Below are positions 63,763 through 64,000 of a DNA stretch of 64,000 nucleotides, piece after piece. Position 1 is the stretch's first letter; each line of letters opens with the position of its first letter. Source of the DNA: JBBQXH01 sp963710975 (GTDB taxonomy: Bacteria; Actinomycetota; Thermoleophilia; Gaiellales; Gaiellaceae); NCBI GenBank assembly GCA_963710975.1, contig CAVQCG010000003.1, forward strand, positions 1-64,000. Reading direction: 5' to 3'. The translations under genes were made by a program, and so were the position numbers. A model generated the notes under the pieces. That model saw only the letters and a list, made by a program, of their open reading frames with translations, had not been told where the DNA came from and searched no databases.

Positions 63763-64000
63763 CGACAGCCACCGTCTCGTCGGCGCGAGCCTTCCGAAGA
63801 GCTTGTCGATGCTCGTCGGTTGCCTCCGGATCGCTCCCCGATGCGTCGCCGACAACGCCGTAGATCTCGAACGCCGCCTTCGGAGTGATCTTGCCTTCTG
63901 CGAGATCGTGGACGACGGCCTCCGGATCTCGGAGGAGGGGGTCGCCGTACCCTCCGCCGGCTTGCCACTTCGTGAAGTAGACATCGTCCCACCCGACATC
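63755..64000 (-). CDS. hydantoinase B/oxoprolinase-family protein, C-terminus only (window edge)
   Basis: The frame enters from the right edge: DVGWDDVYFTKWQAGGGYGD, PLLRDPEAVVHDLAEGKITP and KAAFEIYGVVGDASG, ending ADETVAVDG before TGA 63755. GGGYGDPLLRDP is the hallmark C-terminal motif of hydantoinase B / acetone carboxylase alpha-type subunits. Its start lies outside the window. It overlaps the gamma-like gene by 8 bp, so they form one operon. Confidence 0.8.
   Translation of the reverse strand, partial: DVGWDDVYFTKWQAGGGYGDPLLRDPEAVVHDLAEGKITPKAAFEIYGVVGDASGSDPEATDEHRQALRKARADETVAVDG

Overview
The window looks like a chromosomal stretch from a high-GC, monoderm soil actinobacterium, most plausibly of the Thermoleophilia (Gaiellales or Solirubrobacterales) type. 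This placement is inference. It rests on high GC, common GTG starts, overlapping genes, a heliorhodopsin, F420-type and DUF2630/DUF6510-type genes, an LPXTG-type microprotein and the gene clusters present. No rRNA gene and no complete tRNA gene is visible.

Layout. 0-5 kb: degenerate genes, namely a broken SnoaL-like gene and a glxBCD-type glutamate synthase trio read on the minus strand with many frame breaks. 5-9 kb: a coiled-coil protein, an intact L,D-transpeptidase, a secreted protein and a small monooxygenase-like protein. 9.2-9.8 kb: a cluster of short repeats. 9.8-18.7 kb: chromosomal genes including a frame-broken phospholipase D-like gene, a truncated TspO gene, a heliorhodopsin (two single-base lesions), SRPBCC proteins, a dienelactone hydrolase, an F420-type reductase and a periplasmic-binding-fold protein. 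19-24.7 kb: remains of an integrative element (HTH/excisionase-like genes, an XRE regulator, a broken tyrosine recombinase) ending at a tRNA-Pro-like 3' half and a terminator. 24.9-36 kb: a broken carboxymuconolactone decarboxylase gene, an AT-rich methyltransferase gene and a tightly overlapping glycan operon (three glycosyltransferase genes, ABC-2 permease, ATPase, methyltransferase, Wzz-like protein), closed by a second copy of the tRNA-like repeat. 36-38.2 kb: a mosaic of IS, DUF1326, lipoprotein, TolB and glycosyltransferase fragments and an LPFTG microprotein. 38.7-42.5 kb: two secreted proteins. 42.9-45 kb: RidA and an acyl-CoA ligase. 45.6-46.7 kb: an IS481-type element with its terminal inverted repeats. 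47-58 kb: metabolic genes mixed with pseudogenes, including the full-length copy of the lipoprotein fragment at 37 kb. 58.2-64 kb: a well-preserved block with a four-gene molybdoenzyme/flavoprotein operon, a NhaA-thioredoxin fusion, an encapsulin/encapsulated-ferritin operon and part of an acetone-carboxylase-type operon.

How the genes work together. The 27-35.6 kb operon should build, modify and export a surface polysaccharide: glycosyltransferases make it, the permease/ATPase pair exports it, the Wzz-like protein may set chain length, and the methyltransferase(s) may cap or decorate it. The 58-60 kb operon pairs a sulfite-oxidase-type molybdoprotein with its likely flavin electron donor. 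The 62-63 kb operon makes a nanocompartment loaded with an iron-oxidising ferritin-like cargo.

A strong feature of the whole window is the number of genes that read correctly only after one-base frame corrections, interleaved with long intact genes. Some of these are surely decayed genes (truncations, IS junctions, nonsense codons). Others, such as the heliorhodopsin with two single extra bases, could be base-calling errors. Raw reads are needed to separate the two cases.
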